Shown piece after piece: positions 25,979-33,608 of a stretch of 64,000 nt of DNA. Source of the stretch: an uncultured Prevotellaceae bacterium (lineage in GTDB: Bacteria > Bacteroidota > Bacteroidia > Bacteroidales > Muribaculaceae); NCBI GenBank assembly GCA_946186575.1, contig CAMHNO010000001.1:1-64000 (forward strand), written 5' to 3'. The notes beneath the pieces are model-generated. The model was given only the letters and a program-made list of their open reading frames with translations, ran no database searches and was not told the origin of the DNA. How positions within the stretch are numbered: position 1 is the stretch's first letter; each line of letters starts with the position of its first letter. The translations under genes and the position numbers were made by a program.

Positions 25979-27067
25979 TCACTTTAAGTTCTGCCTGAAA
26001 AATTGCTCTATCTTATCCCATGGGATAACTCCTGCCACGTCGTCGTAAAGGTCAACATGCGAAGCACCCGGAATAATAAGCAATTCCTTATTGCCATGGG
26101 TGGCACTCACGCCCTCAACATGCTTGCCAGTCATTTTCTCAAAAGCATACTCGCTGAAGTAGCGACTATGAGCTTTCTCGCCATGAATGAGCAGCACAGG
26201 AGTCTCGATTTCATGAGCCCATGCCAGCAACGGCTGGTTCATGAACGACTGTGTTCCAGTCACATTCCACCCGTCGGTTGAGTTGCCGCTGCGCTCATGA
26301 TAGCCGCGAGGTGTTTTGTAATAAGCATGATAATCCTTCACAAACCAGGGTGCATCATCGGGCAGTGGGTCAACAACGCCGCCTGCGCGCTCATAGGTCC
26401 CGCTTTTATATTCCTTGGTTCGCTCGGCGGCAAGTGCTTTGCGTTTTGCCATGCGCTGCTGCGCAGTGTCCTCGCTCTTGAAATATCCTTCGACCGAAAT
26501 CTTACTCATGTCATACATGGTTGAAGCCACGGTAGCCTTGATGCGAGGGTCGAGTGCGGCAGCATTAATTGCCATGCCACCCCAGCCGCAGATGCCGATG
26601 ATGCCTATGCGCTCAGGGTCGACATTATCTTGAACTGAAAGGAAATCGACTGCTGCCAGAAAATCTTCGGTGTTGATGTCGGGCGAAGCCACACGACGTG
26701 GTTCTCCCCCACTCTCGCCTGTGAACGACGGGTCGAAAGCTATTGCCACAAAACCCCTCTCGGCCATGTGTTGAGCATAAAGCCCCGACGACTGTTCCTT
26801 TACAGCTCCAAAAGGACCGCTCACGGCAATTGCGGGCAGTGGGCCGCTGGCTCCCTTAGGTGTGTACATGTCGGCGGCAAGTGTTATGCCATAACGGTTG
26901 TGGAATGTGACCTTCTTGTGGTCAACTTTATCGCTCTTAGCGAATACCTTGTCCCACGGTTGTGTTAAGTTCAGTGTTTGCATTTGTGATTGTGTTTTAG
27001 TCGGTTGAGCCTTGCCTGCAAACGCAGCTATCAACAAGGCTACTAATGTTAGAATTGAATTTCTCAT
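25979..27067 (-). CDS. Secreted alpha/beta hydrolase with cysteine nucleophile (dienelactone-hydrolase-like)
   Basis: A 362-residue protein with a signal peptide (residues 1-20, GKAQ). The alpha/beta-hydrolase fold has the elbow GICGWGG, in which the nucleophile is Cys160 rather than Ser, as in dienelactone hydrolases. His337 lies in IPGASHVDLYDD. The N-terminal strand YGITLAADMYTPKG is typical of DUF-type acyl hydrolases. Substrate unknown. Its start overlaps the stop of the flavodoxin-like gene by 4 bp (27064-27067), so it is the second gene of that operon. Confidence 0.86.
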   Translation of the reverse strand: MRNSILTLVALLIAAFAGKAQPTKTQSQMQTLNLTQPWDKVFAKSDKVDHKKVTFHNRYGITLAADMYTPKGASGPLPAIAVSGPFGAVKEQSSGLYAQHMAERGFVAIAFDPSFTGESGGEPRRVASPDINTEDFLAAVDFLSVQDNVDPERIGIIGICGWGGMAINAAALDPRIKATVASTMYDMSKISVEGYFKSEDTAQQRMAKRKALAAERTKEYKSGTYERAGGVVDPLPDDAPWFVKDYHAYYKTPRGYHERSGNSTDGWNVTGTQSFMNQPLLAWAHEIETPVLLIHGEKAHSRYFSEYAFEKMTGKHVEGVSATHGNKELLIIPGASHVDLYDDVAGVIPWDKIEQFFRQNLK

Positions 27068-28161
27068 TTGATTAATATCTTCTTGCCATTATGAATAAAG
27101 ATGCCATGCTTGGGATCACTCACTACCCTTCCGTCAATGCTATAGTAGTTACCATCTTTAACTTCATCGGCCTTGATGTTGCTAATAGCAGTATCATCGC
27201 CACCAAATGTCACGCTCACGCTGCCAGTGCCCAATGCCTTTGCAAGGTTGGTCACATCGGTGATATGACCTATCTTAGTGTAGGAATAACTTGTGCTGAA
27301 TGTCTTGTAGAACACCACTATGCACGACGAGCCATAAAGCATAATATCGCCAGCATTGATAGTGCCAGGATTTGAGGGCTGCGTGGGCAACGACTGGTCA
27401 AGATAATAGTACTTTTCGTTGCCATTGAGCTCGCTCATGTTCACAGTGAGCGGGCACATTTCATTAAATGCCTGTGCCGCAGCATTGTCTTCGAGAATGG
27501 CGGTGAACGTGTAGCCGCCAGCCCTGACGCTGAGTGTGTCGTTGTTCATGATTGTGGGGAATTGAATTTGATTAAGCCATTGATCAATTAGTGCCGAAGC
27601 ATTGCCCACCTGCGACGACTTTATCCACAGATTAGGCTCAAGGAAATTTCCTTCGGGAATCAATCGTTTTGCGTCGGCCACTGTCGCCGCTATCGGGCTC
27701 GATGCGCTCGACACAATCAAGGCAATGTTCTTGTCCTTCATTTTCGCACCGTTATGAAACAAGAAGGTCTGCATGGGAGCCGCCATCTGGCTCCACCACA
27801 GCGGGGTGGCAACAATAATGTTGTCATAACTCTCGACATCTGCCGCCACATCTTTAATTGCTGGATAAGAGTCCGCATCGTTGGGATTGTTGCGGATTGC
27901 CTCAATCAGGCTGCTGCCTATCGCATAATTGTTGGCAGCATAGTCCAGCCCTTCCTCGGCAGGCTCAATCTCCACCACATCGGCCTCGATCTTGCCTCCC
28001 AGCGAATTAACTATAGCCCTCACATTGCCAGTGAAGCTGTAATAGACCACAAGAGTTCTGCCACTCGGAGTGTTTGCCAACACCTCATCGCCATTGCAGC
28101 CCAGCAGCATCAGCGAAACAATTGCAACAAAAAAACGCTTCATTAATTTTTTCAAATCCAT
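27064..28161 (-). CDS. Lipoprotein with flavodoxin and cyclophilin-like domains
   Basis: A 365-residue protein. A lipoprotein signal (LLGC, Cys22) is followed by a flavodoxin-like domain (about 35-195) with the FMN phosphate loop YYSFTGNVRAIV and the ATPLWWSQMAAPM stretch. A cyclophilin-like beta-barrel (about 215-320: YTFTAILEDNAAAQAF, GDIMLYGSSCIVVFY) comes next, then a tail (YYSIDGRVV...GKKILIK) that looks like the short C-terminal beta modules common in secreted Bacteroidales proteins. An FMN-dependent redox role outside the cytoplasm is inferred. It is first in an operon with a cysteine hydrolase and is divergent from an AraC regulator. Confidence 0.84.
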   Translation of the reverse strand: MDLKKLMKRFFVAIVSLMLLGCNGDEVLANTPSGRTLVVYYSFTGNVRAIVNSLGGKIEADVVEIEPAEEGLDYAANNYAIGSSLIEAIRNNPNDADSYPAIKDVAADVESYDNIIVATPLWWSQMAAPMQTFLFHNGAKMKDKNIALIVSSASSPIAATVADAKRLIPEGNFLEPNLWIKSSQVGNASALIDQWLNQIQFPTIMNNDTLSVRAGGYTFTAILEDNAAAQAFNEMCPLTVNMSELNGNEKYYYLDQSLPTQPSNPGTINAGDIMLYGSSCIVVFYKTFSTSYSYTKIGHITDVTNLAKALGTGSVSVTFGGDDTAISNIKADEVKDGNYYSIDGRVVSDPKHGIFIHNGKKILIK

Positions 28162-28172
28162 AATCTAAAAAA

Positions 28173-28228
28173 GTTATGAGTTATGAGTTATGAGTTATGA
28201 GTTATGAGTTATGAGTTATGAGTTATAA
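28173..28228 (-). repeat. Eight-copy heptad microsatellite in the flavodoxin-gene leader
   Basis: GTTATGA is repeated seven times exactly plus one variant (GTTATAA). In the sense of the downstream gene the unit is ATAACTC. The array lies between the -7 element (28245-28252) and the start codon (28161), thus in the 5' untranslated leader. Confidence 0.95.
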
Positions 28229-28244
28229 GTTCGTTTTTTGTTTG

Positions 28245-28252
28245 CAAAATTA
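28245..28252 (-). promoter_or_regulatory. -7 promoter element of the flavodoxin-like operon
   Basis: The minus strand reads TAATTTTG. The predicted leader of about 75 nt is largely made of the heptad array. Confidence 0.5.
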
Positions 28253-28316
28253 CTATTAAACTTTCGCCTTGTTATTAATTATTTTAAGGTTTAAAATACC
28301 AAAATTGCAGATTAAT

Positions 28317-28347
28317 ATTGATTTCTCATTTTTAATAACTAATTTTG
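28317..28347 (+). promoter_or_regulatory. Promoter of the AraC-family gene (near-leaderless)
   Basis: ATTG (28317-28320) and TAATTTTG (28340-28347) are 19 bp apart. The ATG at 28353 is only 5 nt beyond the -7 element, which implies almost no leader. Confidence 0.6.
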
Positions 28348-28352
28348 CCGTC

Positions 28353-29261
28353 ATGAAAGAGAAAAAAAACATCATAATTGACTGTGTCGACAGTTATAAC
28401 AAGATTCTGAATGTTGAGACCAGGCATCCACTGGTTACCGTTGTCGACATTAAACAAAACCCGCAATGGGTTAACGGAACCACGTTTCACTATCATCTTT
28501 ATGCCTTGTTTCTCAAGCATGGCGAGGGATGTTCAATAAGATATGGCCGCGAAAAATATGACTACCAGCAAGGAACAATCGTAACGTTCGCGCCAGGCCA
28601 GAGCGTGGAAGTGTTCTGGAACAAAGATTTGCCAATGCCGGCATCAAGGGGGTTGCTCTTTCATCCCGACTTGATTTATGGCACACCATTAGGAAAGAAA
28701 ATAAGCGACTACACTTTCTTTGCTTACAGCCAACGCGAGGCATTGCACGTCTCGGAACGTGAGCAAAAAACAGTCGAAGCGTTGCTCGACCAGATATCAA
28801 GTGAGCTGGAGCATCCTGTTGACCAACACACCCAGACTCTCATCACCGACAGCATCAGCCTGCTGCTCGACTACTGCATGCGCTACTACGACCGCCAGTT
28901 TATCACGCGTCACAAGGTGTGCAGCGATGTGCTCACTGCTTTTGAACAAAACCTGAACTTTTATTTCGAACAAGGCGCCCCCGCGCTCAACGGGTTGCCC
29001 ACCGTGGCCTATTTTGCCGACAAAGCATGCCTCTCAACAGGCTACTTTGGCGACTTAATAAAGAAAGAGACCGGCATTACTGCACAAAGCCACATCCAGC
29101 AAGCAATCATCAACCGCTCAAAGCAACTCATCAAAGCCAGTGACCAGCCAATCAGCAATATCGCTTATGAGCTCGGATTCCAGTACGTCCAGCACTTCAC
29201 ACGCCTCTTTAAGAACAAGGTGGGAATGACTCCTGTTCAATTCCGAAACAAGGCAATCTGA
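28353..29261 (+). CDS. AraC family transcriptional regulator
   Basis: A 302-residue protein. The N-terminal cupin-like sensor region (about 40-150) contains the FAPGQSVEVF strand; the C-terminal double helix-turn-helix (about 200-300) contains DKACLSTGYFGDLIKKETG and ISNIAYELGFQYVQHFTRLFKNKVGMTPVQFR, both classical AraC features. I chose ATG at 28353 because upstream in-frame codons precede the promoter. It is divergent from the flavodoxin/hydrolase operon and is the likely regulator of it, by arrangement only. Confidence 0.92.
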   Translation: MKEKKNIIIDCVDSYNKILNVETRHPLVTVVDIKQNPQWVNGTTFHYHLYALFLKHGEGCSIRYGREKYDYQQGTIVTFAPGQSVEVFWNKDLPMPASRGLLFHPDLIYGTPLGKKISDYTFFAYSQREALHVSEREQKTVEALLDQISSELEHPVDQHTQTLITDSISLLLDYCMRYYDRQFITRHKVCSDVLTAFEQNLNFYFEQGAPALNGLPTVAYFADKACLSTGYFGDLIKKETGITAQSHIQQAIINRSKQLIKASDQPISNIAYELGFQYVQHFTRLFKNKVGMTPVQFRNKAI

Positions 29262-29272
29262 GCAAGCAGCAA

Positions 29273-29299
29273 AACAAGCGACGCAGAACAAGCGACGCA
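29273..29299. repeat. Direct repeat AACAAGCGACGCA x2
   Basis: Two 13-bp copies separated by one base, just after the AraC stop codon. Confidence 0.7.
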
Positions 29300-29310
29300 A
29301 AAAAAACCTG

Positions 29311-29345
29311 TAAGGCGGCGCTCGTTGCGCCGCCGGCGTTTTGAA
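29311..29345 (+). terminator. Terminator of the AraC gene
   Basis: A GGCGGCGC stem (29314-29321 with 29327-29334, 5-nt loop) is followed shortly by a T4 run. The T run overlaps the -33 box of the pheS promoter. Confidence 0.7.
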
Positions 29346-29370
29346 GTTTGATTAAAAATATATATCTTTG
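29340..29370 (+). promoter_or_regulatory. Promoter of pheS
   Basis: TTTG (29340-29343) and TATCTTTG (29363-29370) are separated by 19 bp, giving a leader of about 30 nt. Confidence 0.7.
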
Positions 29371-29407
29371 CACCATTATTCGTGAAACCATCAACACTGC
29401 AAGACAC

Positions 29408-30448
29408 ATGCTATTAGAGAAAATAGAGAATTTAAAAGCGCAGATTGCTAATTTGAAGGCCGACAACAGCGAGGCCCTCGAGGCGTTGCGCATCAAGTAC
29501 CTGAGCAAGAAGGGCGAGGTCGCAGCCCTGTTCGGCGAGTTCCGTAACGTGCCCAACGACCAGAAGCGAGAATTTGGCCAGCGCCTTAACGAGCTCAAGA
29601 CACTTGCTACCGATAAAATCAACTCGCTCAAAGAAAGCTTTAAGGAGAAAAAGGCATCGGCAAGCGAAATCGACATCACACGACCCGCGGCGCCGCAAGA
29701 GATTGGCACTCGCCACCCCATCGCCACTGTGCGCAAGCACATCATCGACATTTTCGCACGCCAAGGATTCACCCTGGCCGATGGCCCCGAGGTAGAAGAC
29801 GACCTGCACGTGTTCACCTCGCTCAACTTTGCGCCCGACCATCCCGCCCGCGACATGCAAGACACCTTCTTCATCAGCGAGGACAAGAGCGGCGACGTGA
29901 CCCGCAACATTGTGCTGCGCAGCCACACCAGCTCGGTGCAGTCGCGCGTGATGAAGAGCACGCAGCCTCCCATCCGCATCATCTGCCCCGGCCGCGTCTA
30001 TCGCAACGAAGCCATCACAGCCCGCGCCCACTGCTTCTTTCACCAGATCGAAGGTCTCTATATCGACAAGAACGTGTCGTTTGCCGACCTTAAGCAAGTG
30101 CTGCTCTATTTTGCCAAGGAGCTCTTTGGCTCCGACACAAAGATACGCCTTCGCCCAAGCTATTTCCCGTTCACCGAGCCCAGCGCCGAGATGGATGTTT
30201 CGTGCATGCTGTGTGGCGGCGAGGGCTGTGGCTTCTGCAAGCACACAGGCTGGGTCGAGATTTTGGGCTGCGGCATGGTCGACCCCAACGTGCTCGACCT
30301 GTGTGGCATCGACAGCAAAGTGTACACCGGCTACGCCTTTGGTGTGGGAGTTGAGCGCATCACCAACCTCAAGTACATGGTCAAGGATTTGCGCATGTTC
30401 AGCGAGAACGATGTGCGATTCTTGCGGGAATTTGAGCATACACATTAA
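29408..30448 (+). CDS. pheS: Phenylalanine--tRNA ligase alpha subunit
   Basis: A 346-residue cytoplasmic enzyme subunit that charges tRNA-Phe together with PheT. An N-terminal coiled-coil (residues 1-90) is followed by the class II catalytic core: RHPIATVRKHIIDIF, LLRSHTSSVQSR-type motif 2 (VLRSHTSSVQ), CPGRVYRNE and motif 3 GFGVGVERI-type (YAFGVGVERITNLKY). I chose the ATG at 29408 (MLLEKIENL) because the earlier in-frame ATG at 29348 lies upstream of the promoter. pheT is not adjacent, as is common in Bacteroidota. Confidence 0.97.
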   Translation: MLLEKIENLKAQIANLKADNSEALEALRIKYLSKKGEVAALFGEFRNVPNDQKREFGQRLNELKTLATDKINSLKESFKEKKASASEIDITRPAAPQEIGTRHPIATVRKHIIDIFARQGFTLADGPEVEDDLHVFTSLNFAPDHPARDMQDTFFISEDKSGDVTRNIVLRSHTSSVQSRVMKSTQPPIRIICPGRVYRNEAITARAHCFFHQIEGLYIDKNVSFADLKQVLLYFAKELFGSDTKIRLRPSYFPFTEPSAEMDVSCMLCGGEGCGFCKHTGWVEILGCGMVDPNVLDLCGIDSKVYTGYAFGVGVERITNLKYMVKDLRMFSENDVRFLREFEHTH

Positions 30449-30479
30449 AACATAGTTTATTAAGAGCAAAAACAATAAT

Positions 30480-30533
30480 AATGATGTATCTCAAAAGAGA
30501 GCCCCCCTCTGGAGAGACACATCATTTCTTTAT
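30480..30533 (+). terminator. Hairpin between pheS and nth
   Basis: An 8-bp outer stem (30480-30487 with 30519-30526) plus an inner 4-bp stem is followed by TCTTTAT. It is a probable terminator of pheS. Confidence 0.55.
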
Positions 30534-30547
30534 AAAACACAGCGCAC

Positions 30548-31180
30548 ATGACAATCAAGCAACGCTACGAGGCAATTATTGGGTACTTCAAGCAGGCACA
30601 GCCAAATCCCACCACGGAGCTGCATTTCACCAACGCATTTGAAACGCTTGTGGCCGTGATTCTCTCGGCTCAGTGCACCGACAAGCGCGTCAATATGGTA
30701 ACACCAGCACTGTTCCAGGCCTACCCCACTCCACAAGCCATGGCGGCAGCTACCCCCGACGACCTGCTGCGCTACATCTCGAGCGTGTCCTACCCCAACA
30801 GCAAGGCACGCCACCTACAGGCAATGGCTGCTATGCTCGCGGGCGAGTTTGAGGGCCAAGTGCCAAGCACCATGCAAGAGCTAACACGGCTCCCAGGCGT
30901 GGGGCGTAAAACGGCTAACGTGATTATGGGTGTTGTGTTTCACAAGGCGGCCATTGCAGTCGACACTCACGTGTTTCGTGTGTCGAACCGTCTGGGTCTC
31001 AGTAGAGGTAAAACTCCGCTCGAAGTGGAGAAAACCCTCACCCGACACATTGCCGAGGAAGACCGATACAACGCTCACCACTGGCTGCTGCTGCATGGGC
31101 GATATGTGTGTAAAGCGCTCAAGCCCGACTGCCCGAACTGCCAAATCAAGGAATATTGTAAACACTATAATAAGCAATGA
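30548..31180 (+). CDS. nth: Endonuclease III (DNA glycosylase/AP lyase)
   Basis: A 210-residue base-excision repair enzyme that removes oxidised pyrimidines and nicks the abasic site. The helix-hairpin-helix LPGVGRKTANVI carries catalytic Lys121, and Asp139 lies in VDTHVFRVSNRLGL. The C-terminal four-cysteine [4Fe-4S] loop (CKALKPDCPNCQIKEYC) is complete. Its stop overlaps the start of the cca-ogt fusion gene (ATGA, 31177-31180), so two DNA-repair activities and a tRNA enzyme are translationally coupled. Confidence 0.97.
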   Translation: MTIKQRYEAIIGYFKQAQPNPTTELHFTNAFETLVAVILSAQCTDKRVNMVTPALFQAYPTPQAMAAATPDDLLRYISSVSYPNSKARHLQAMAAMLAGEFEGQVPSTMQELTRLPGVGRKTANVIMGVVFHKAAIAVDTHVFRVSNRLGLSRGKTPLEVEKTLTRHIAEEDRYNAHHWLLLHGRYVCKALKPDCPNCQIKEYCKHYNKQ

Positions 31181-33141
31181 ACACCAAAGAGCAAAGCCAC
31201 AAAAACAGCCAAGCCACAAAACATGCGAGCTCTAAAACCATTTTAGAGCATTTGTCACACCCAGTGTTTCGACTCGTGGGCGAAGTGGCCGATGCCATGA
31301 GCCGAGAATGCTATGTGGTGGGGGGCTATGTGCGCGACATTTTCCTTGACCGCAAGTCTAAGGACATCGACTTCGTTACCGTGGGTAGCGGCATCGAGGT
31401 GGCCAAGGCTGTGGCAAAAAAAGTGGGGCGCGACAAATCGCACCTATCGGTGTTCAAGACCTATGGCACTGCCCAAGTCAAAGCTATGGGACTGGAGCTG
31501 GAGTTTGTGGGCGCGCGCCGTGAGAGCTACATGCGCAGCAGCCGCAACCCCATTGTCGAAGATGGCACGTTGCGTGACGACCAACTGCGCCGAGACTTCA
31601 CCATCAATGCAATGGCAATATCGGTCAACAAGCACAACTGGGGCACAGTTCTCGACCCGTTTAATGGGCTTGACGACATGAGGCAGCGCCTCATCCGCAC
31701 TCCACGCAACCCCGACATCACCTTCAGCGATGACCCGCTGCGCATGATGCGCGCCATCAGGTTTGCCACTCAGCTCGGTTTCGAGATTGAGAGCACAACC
31801 TTTGCAGCTATCAGGCGAAATGCTGGCCGCATAAAAATAATCACACGTGAGCGCATAGCCGATGAACTCATGAAAATCATGCGCTCGCCCAAGCCGTCGC
31901 AGGGATTTTTCTTGCTCGACAAGAGCGGGTTGCTGCCTCTCATCTGTCCAGAGCTTGCCGCCCTCAAGGGGGTGGAGTCTGTCAATGGCCGTGCACACAA
32001 AGACAATTTCCTGCACACAATGCAAGTGCTTGACAATGTGGCCGCCGAGAGCAACAACGAGTGGCTGCGATGGGCTGCCCTGTTCCACGACATTGGCAAG
32101 CCAGCCACCAAGCACTGGGACGACCGGCAGGGATGGACATTCCACAATCACAACTTCGTTGGCGAGAAGATGGTGCCACGCATCTTTGCCAAGATGCGGC
32201 TGCCACTCAACGAGCACATGAAATATGTGAAAAAGCTCGTGGGGCTCCACATGCGGCCCATTGCTCTGGTCGAAGACGTGGTGACCGACTCGGCTGTGCG
32301 CCGCATGCTCTTTGAGGCTGGCGACGATGTGGACGACCTCATGACCCTGTGCCGGGCCGACATTACCAGCAAGAATCAGGAGAAGGTGCGCCGCTTCCGT
32401 GAGAACTATGAGCTGGTGAAACGCAAGCTCATCGACATCGAGGAGAAAGACCGCGTGCGTAACTTCCAGCCACCTGTCGATGGCAAGGAAATTATGGAAA
32501 CTTTCGCTCTCACACCCTCTCGACCAGTAGGTGTGATAAAGGAAGCAATAAAAGATGCCATCCTCGACGGAATTATAGGCAACGATTATGCTCAAGCCTA
32601 TGATTTCATGATGGATAAAGCCAAAGAACTTGGCATCAAGCCTGTGAACGAGAGCAAACTCAATTGCATAGCGACAAGCTCATGCTTGGGCCCCATCTCG
32701 ATTGCAGCAGCGACCACAGGCATTGTAGCAATCAACTTTGGCAACGACAATTTCACATCGCTTGCCCAGAAGATGAAGCTTGAGCTGGTGTGCGCTCCCA
32801 CTCCACTGCTCGACAACTGTCTCATGCAGCTCAAGCAATACTTTGCCGGAGAGCGACACGAATTCTCACTGCCGCTGCACCTGCGGGGAACCGAGTTCCA
32901 GCTGAGAGTGTGGAAACTTCTCAGGAACATTCCCTATGGCACCACTACCACCCACAAGCAGCTGGCTCAGCGCATGGGAAACGAAAAAGCACTCCGCGCC
33001 GTGGCACAGGCCATAGGAGCCAACCCAGTGCCCATAGTAGTGCCATGCCACCGCGTCATCAACAGCAACGGCACACCAGGTGGCTTCTCAGGCGGTGTAG
33101 AGAAGAAACTGACGCTGCTTAACTTGGAGCAAAGTAGCTAA
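31177..33141 (+). CDS. CCA tRNA nucleotidyltransferase fused to O6-alkylguanine-DNA alkyltransferase
   Basis: One 654-residue frame holds two complete enzymes. Residues about 25-489 are a class II poly(A)/CCA polymerase with an HD domain: GGYVRD (49-54), DIDF (Asp63, Asp65), RRDFTINAMA and an HD pair His304-Asp305 in LFHDIGKP. Residues about 493-654 are an Ogt/MGMT repair protein: N-terminal SSCLGPISIAAATTGIV, then GTTTTHKQLA, the arginine-containing RAVAQAIGANP, and the suicide cysteine Cys624 in VPCHRVI. No stop codon or clear linker separates them. A GTG at codon 490 could in theory start a separate Ogt. The gene overlaps nth by 4 bp. Confidence 0.9.
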   Translation: MNTKEQSHKNSQATKHASSKTILEHLSHPVFRLVGEVADAMSRECYVVGGYVRDIFLDRKSKDIDFVTVGSGIEVAKAVAKKVGRDKSHLSVFKTYGTAQVKAMGLELEFVGARRESYMRSSRNPIVEDGTLRDDQLRRDFTINAMAISVNKHNWGTVLDPFNGLDDMRQRLIRTPRNPDITFSDDPLRMMRAIRFATQLGFEIESTTFAAIRRNAGRIKIITRERIADELMKIMRSPKPSQGFFLLDKSGLLPLICPELAALKGVESVNGRAHKDNFLHTMQVLDNVAAESNNEWLRWAALFHDIGKPATKHWDDRQGWTFHNHNFVGEKMVPRIFAKMRLPLNEHMKYVKKLVGLHMRPIALVEDVVTDSAVRRMLFEAGDDVDDLMTLCRADITSKNQEKVRRFRENYELVKRKLIDIEEKDRVRNFQPPVDGKEIMETFALTPSRPVGVIKEAIKDAILDGIIGNDYAQAYDFMMDKAKELGIKPVNESKLNCIATSSCLGPISIAAATTGIVAINFGNDNFTSLAQKMKLELVCAPTPLLDNCLMQLKQYFAGERHEFSLPLHLRGTEFQLRVWKLLRNIPYGTTTTHKQLAQRMGNEKALRAVAQAIGANPVPIVVPCHRVINSNGTPGGFSGGVEKKLTLLNLEQSS

Positions 33142-33149
33142 GAAGAGCA

Positions 33150-33608
33150 TCACATGACAGCGAGCAACACAGGCACTGGCACACGACCAGTGACGGTGTA
33201 AAGGATGTCGCTGCTATAGGAGCTGCGGCCACGATAGACATACTTCCCCACTACGCTTAAGATTATGTCGCTGCTATAGCTGCTGCGGCCACTATAGACA
33301 TATCGGCCATCCCAAGAACAAATGATGTTACTCGAGTAGGTGCTGCGACCATCATACAGATATCGGCCATCCCAGGTGTAGAGTATGTCGCTCGAATAGT
33401 TGCTGCGGCCTGAATACAGATATCTCCCATCCCAGGTGTAGACAATATCGCTCGAGTAGGTGCTGCGGCCACTATAGAGATATTTGCCATCAAAAGTTGC
33501 AATTATATCGCTCGAGTAAGTGCTGCGGCCACGATAGATGTAGGACACAGCATCAACTGGCATTGACATACACACAATTGCAATTAGTAATAACAACGTC
33601 TTTTTCAT
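33150..33608 (-). CDS. Secreted protein of six 20-residue repeats
   Basis: A 152-residue protein: signal peptide (1-20, VDA) then six tandem 20-residue repeats (residues 23-142) of the form Y-x-Y-x-GRS-x-YSS-D-I-x-x-T-x-D-G-(R/K), then a short hydrophobic end. The pattern suggests a small beta-propeller or beta-flower fold in which each repeat gives a few strands; the fold name is a guess. Function unknown. The gene overlaps gtrA by 4 bp (33605-33608) and ends the long minus-strand gene series. Confidence 0.82.
   Translation of the reverse strand: MKKTLLLLIAIVCMSMPVDAVSYIYRGRSTYSSDIIATFDGKYLYSGRSTYSSDIVYTWDGRYLYSGRSNYSSDILYTWDGRYLYDGRSTYSSNIICSWDGRYVYSGRSSYSSDIILSVVGKYVYRGRSSYSSDILYTVTGRVPVPVLLAVM
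33183..33542 (-). repeat. Six 60-bp in-frame tandem DNA repeats
   Basis: The coding repeats of the preceding feature. The GTCGCT(C/G)(G/T)AATAG...CTGCGGCC-like units recur every 60 bp, so copy number can change without a frameshift. Confidence 0.85.

Noticed and set aside
28173..28228. Heptad array as CRISPR or centromere-like iterons
   Set aside because: A 7-bp unit without spacers fits a microsatellite; no replication or cas genes are near.
33183..33542. Regular repeats that could suggest a CRISPR-like array
   Set aside because: The period is 60 bp, a multiple of three, there are no unique spacers, and the repeats are in-frame codons of a secreted protein.
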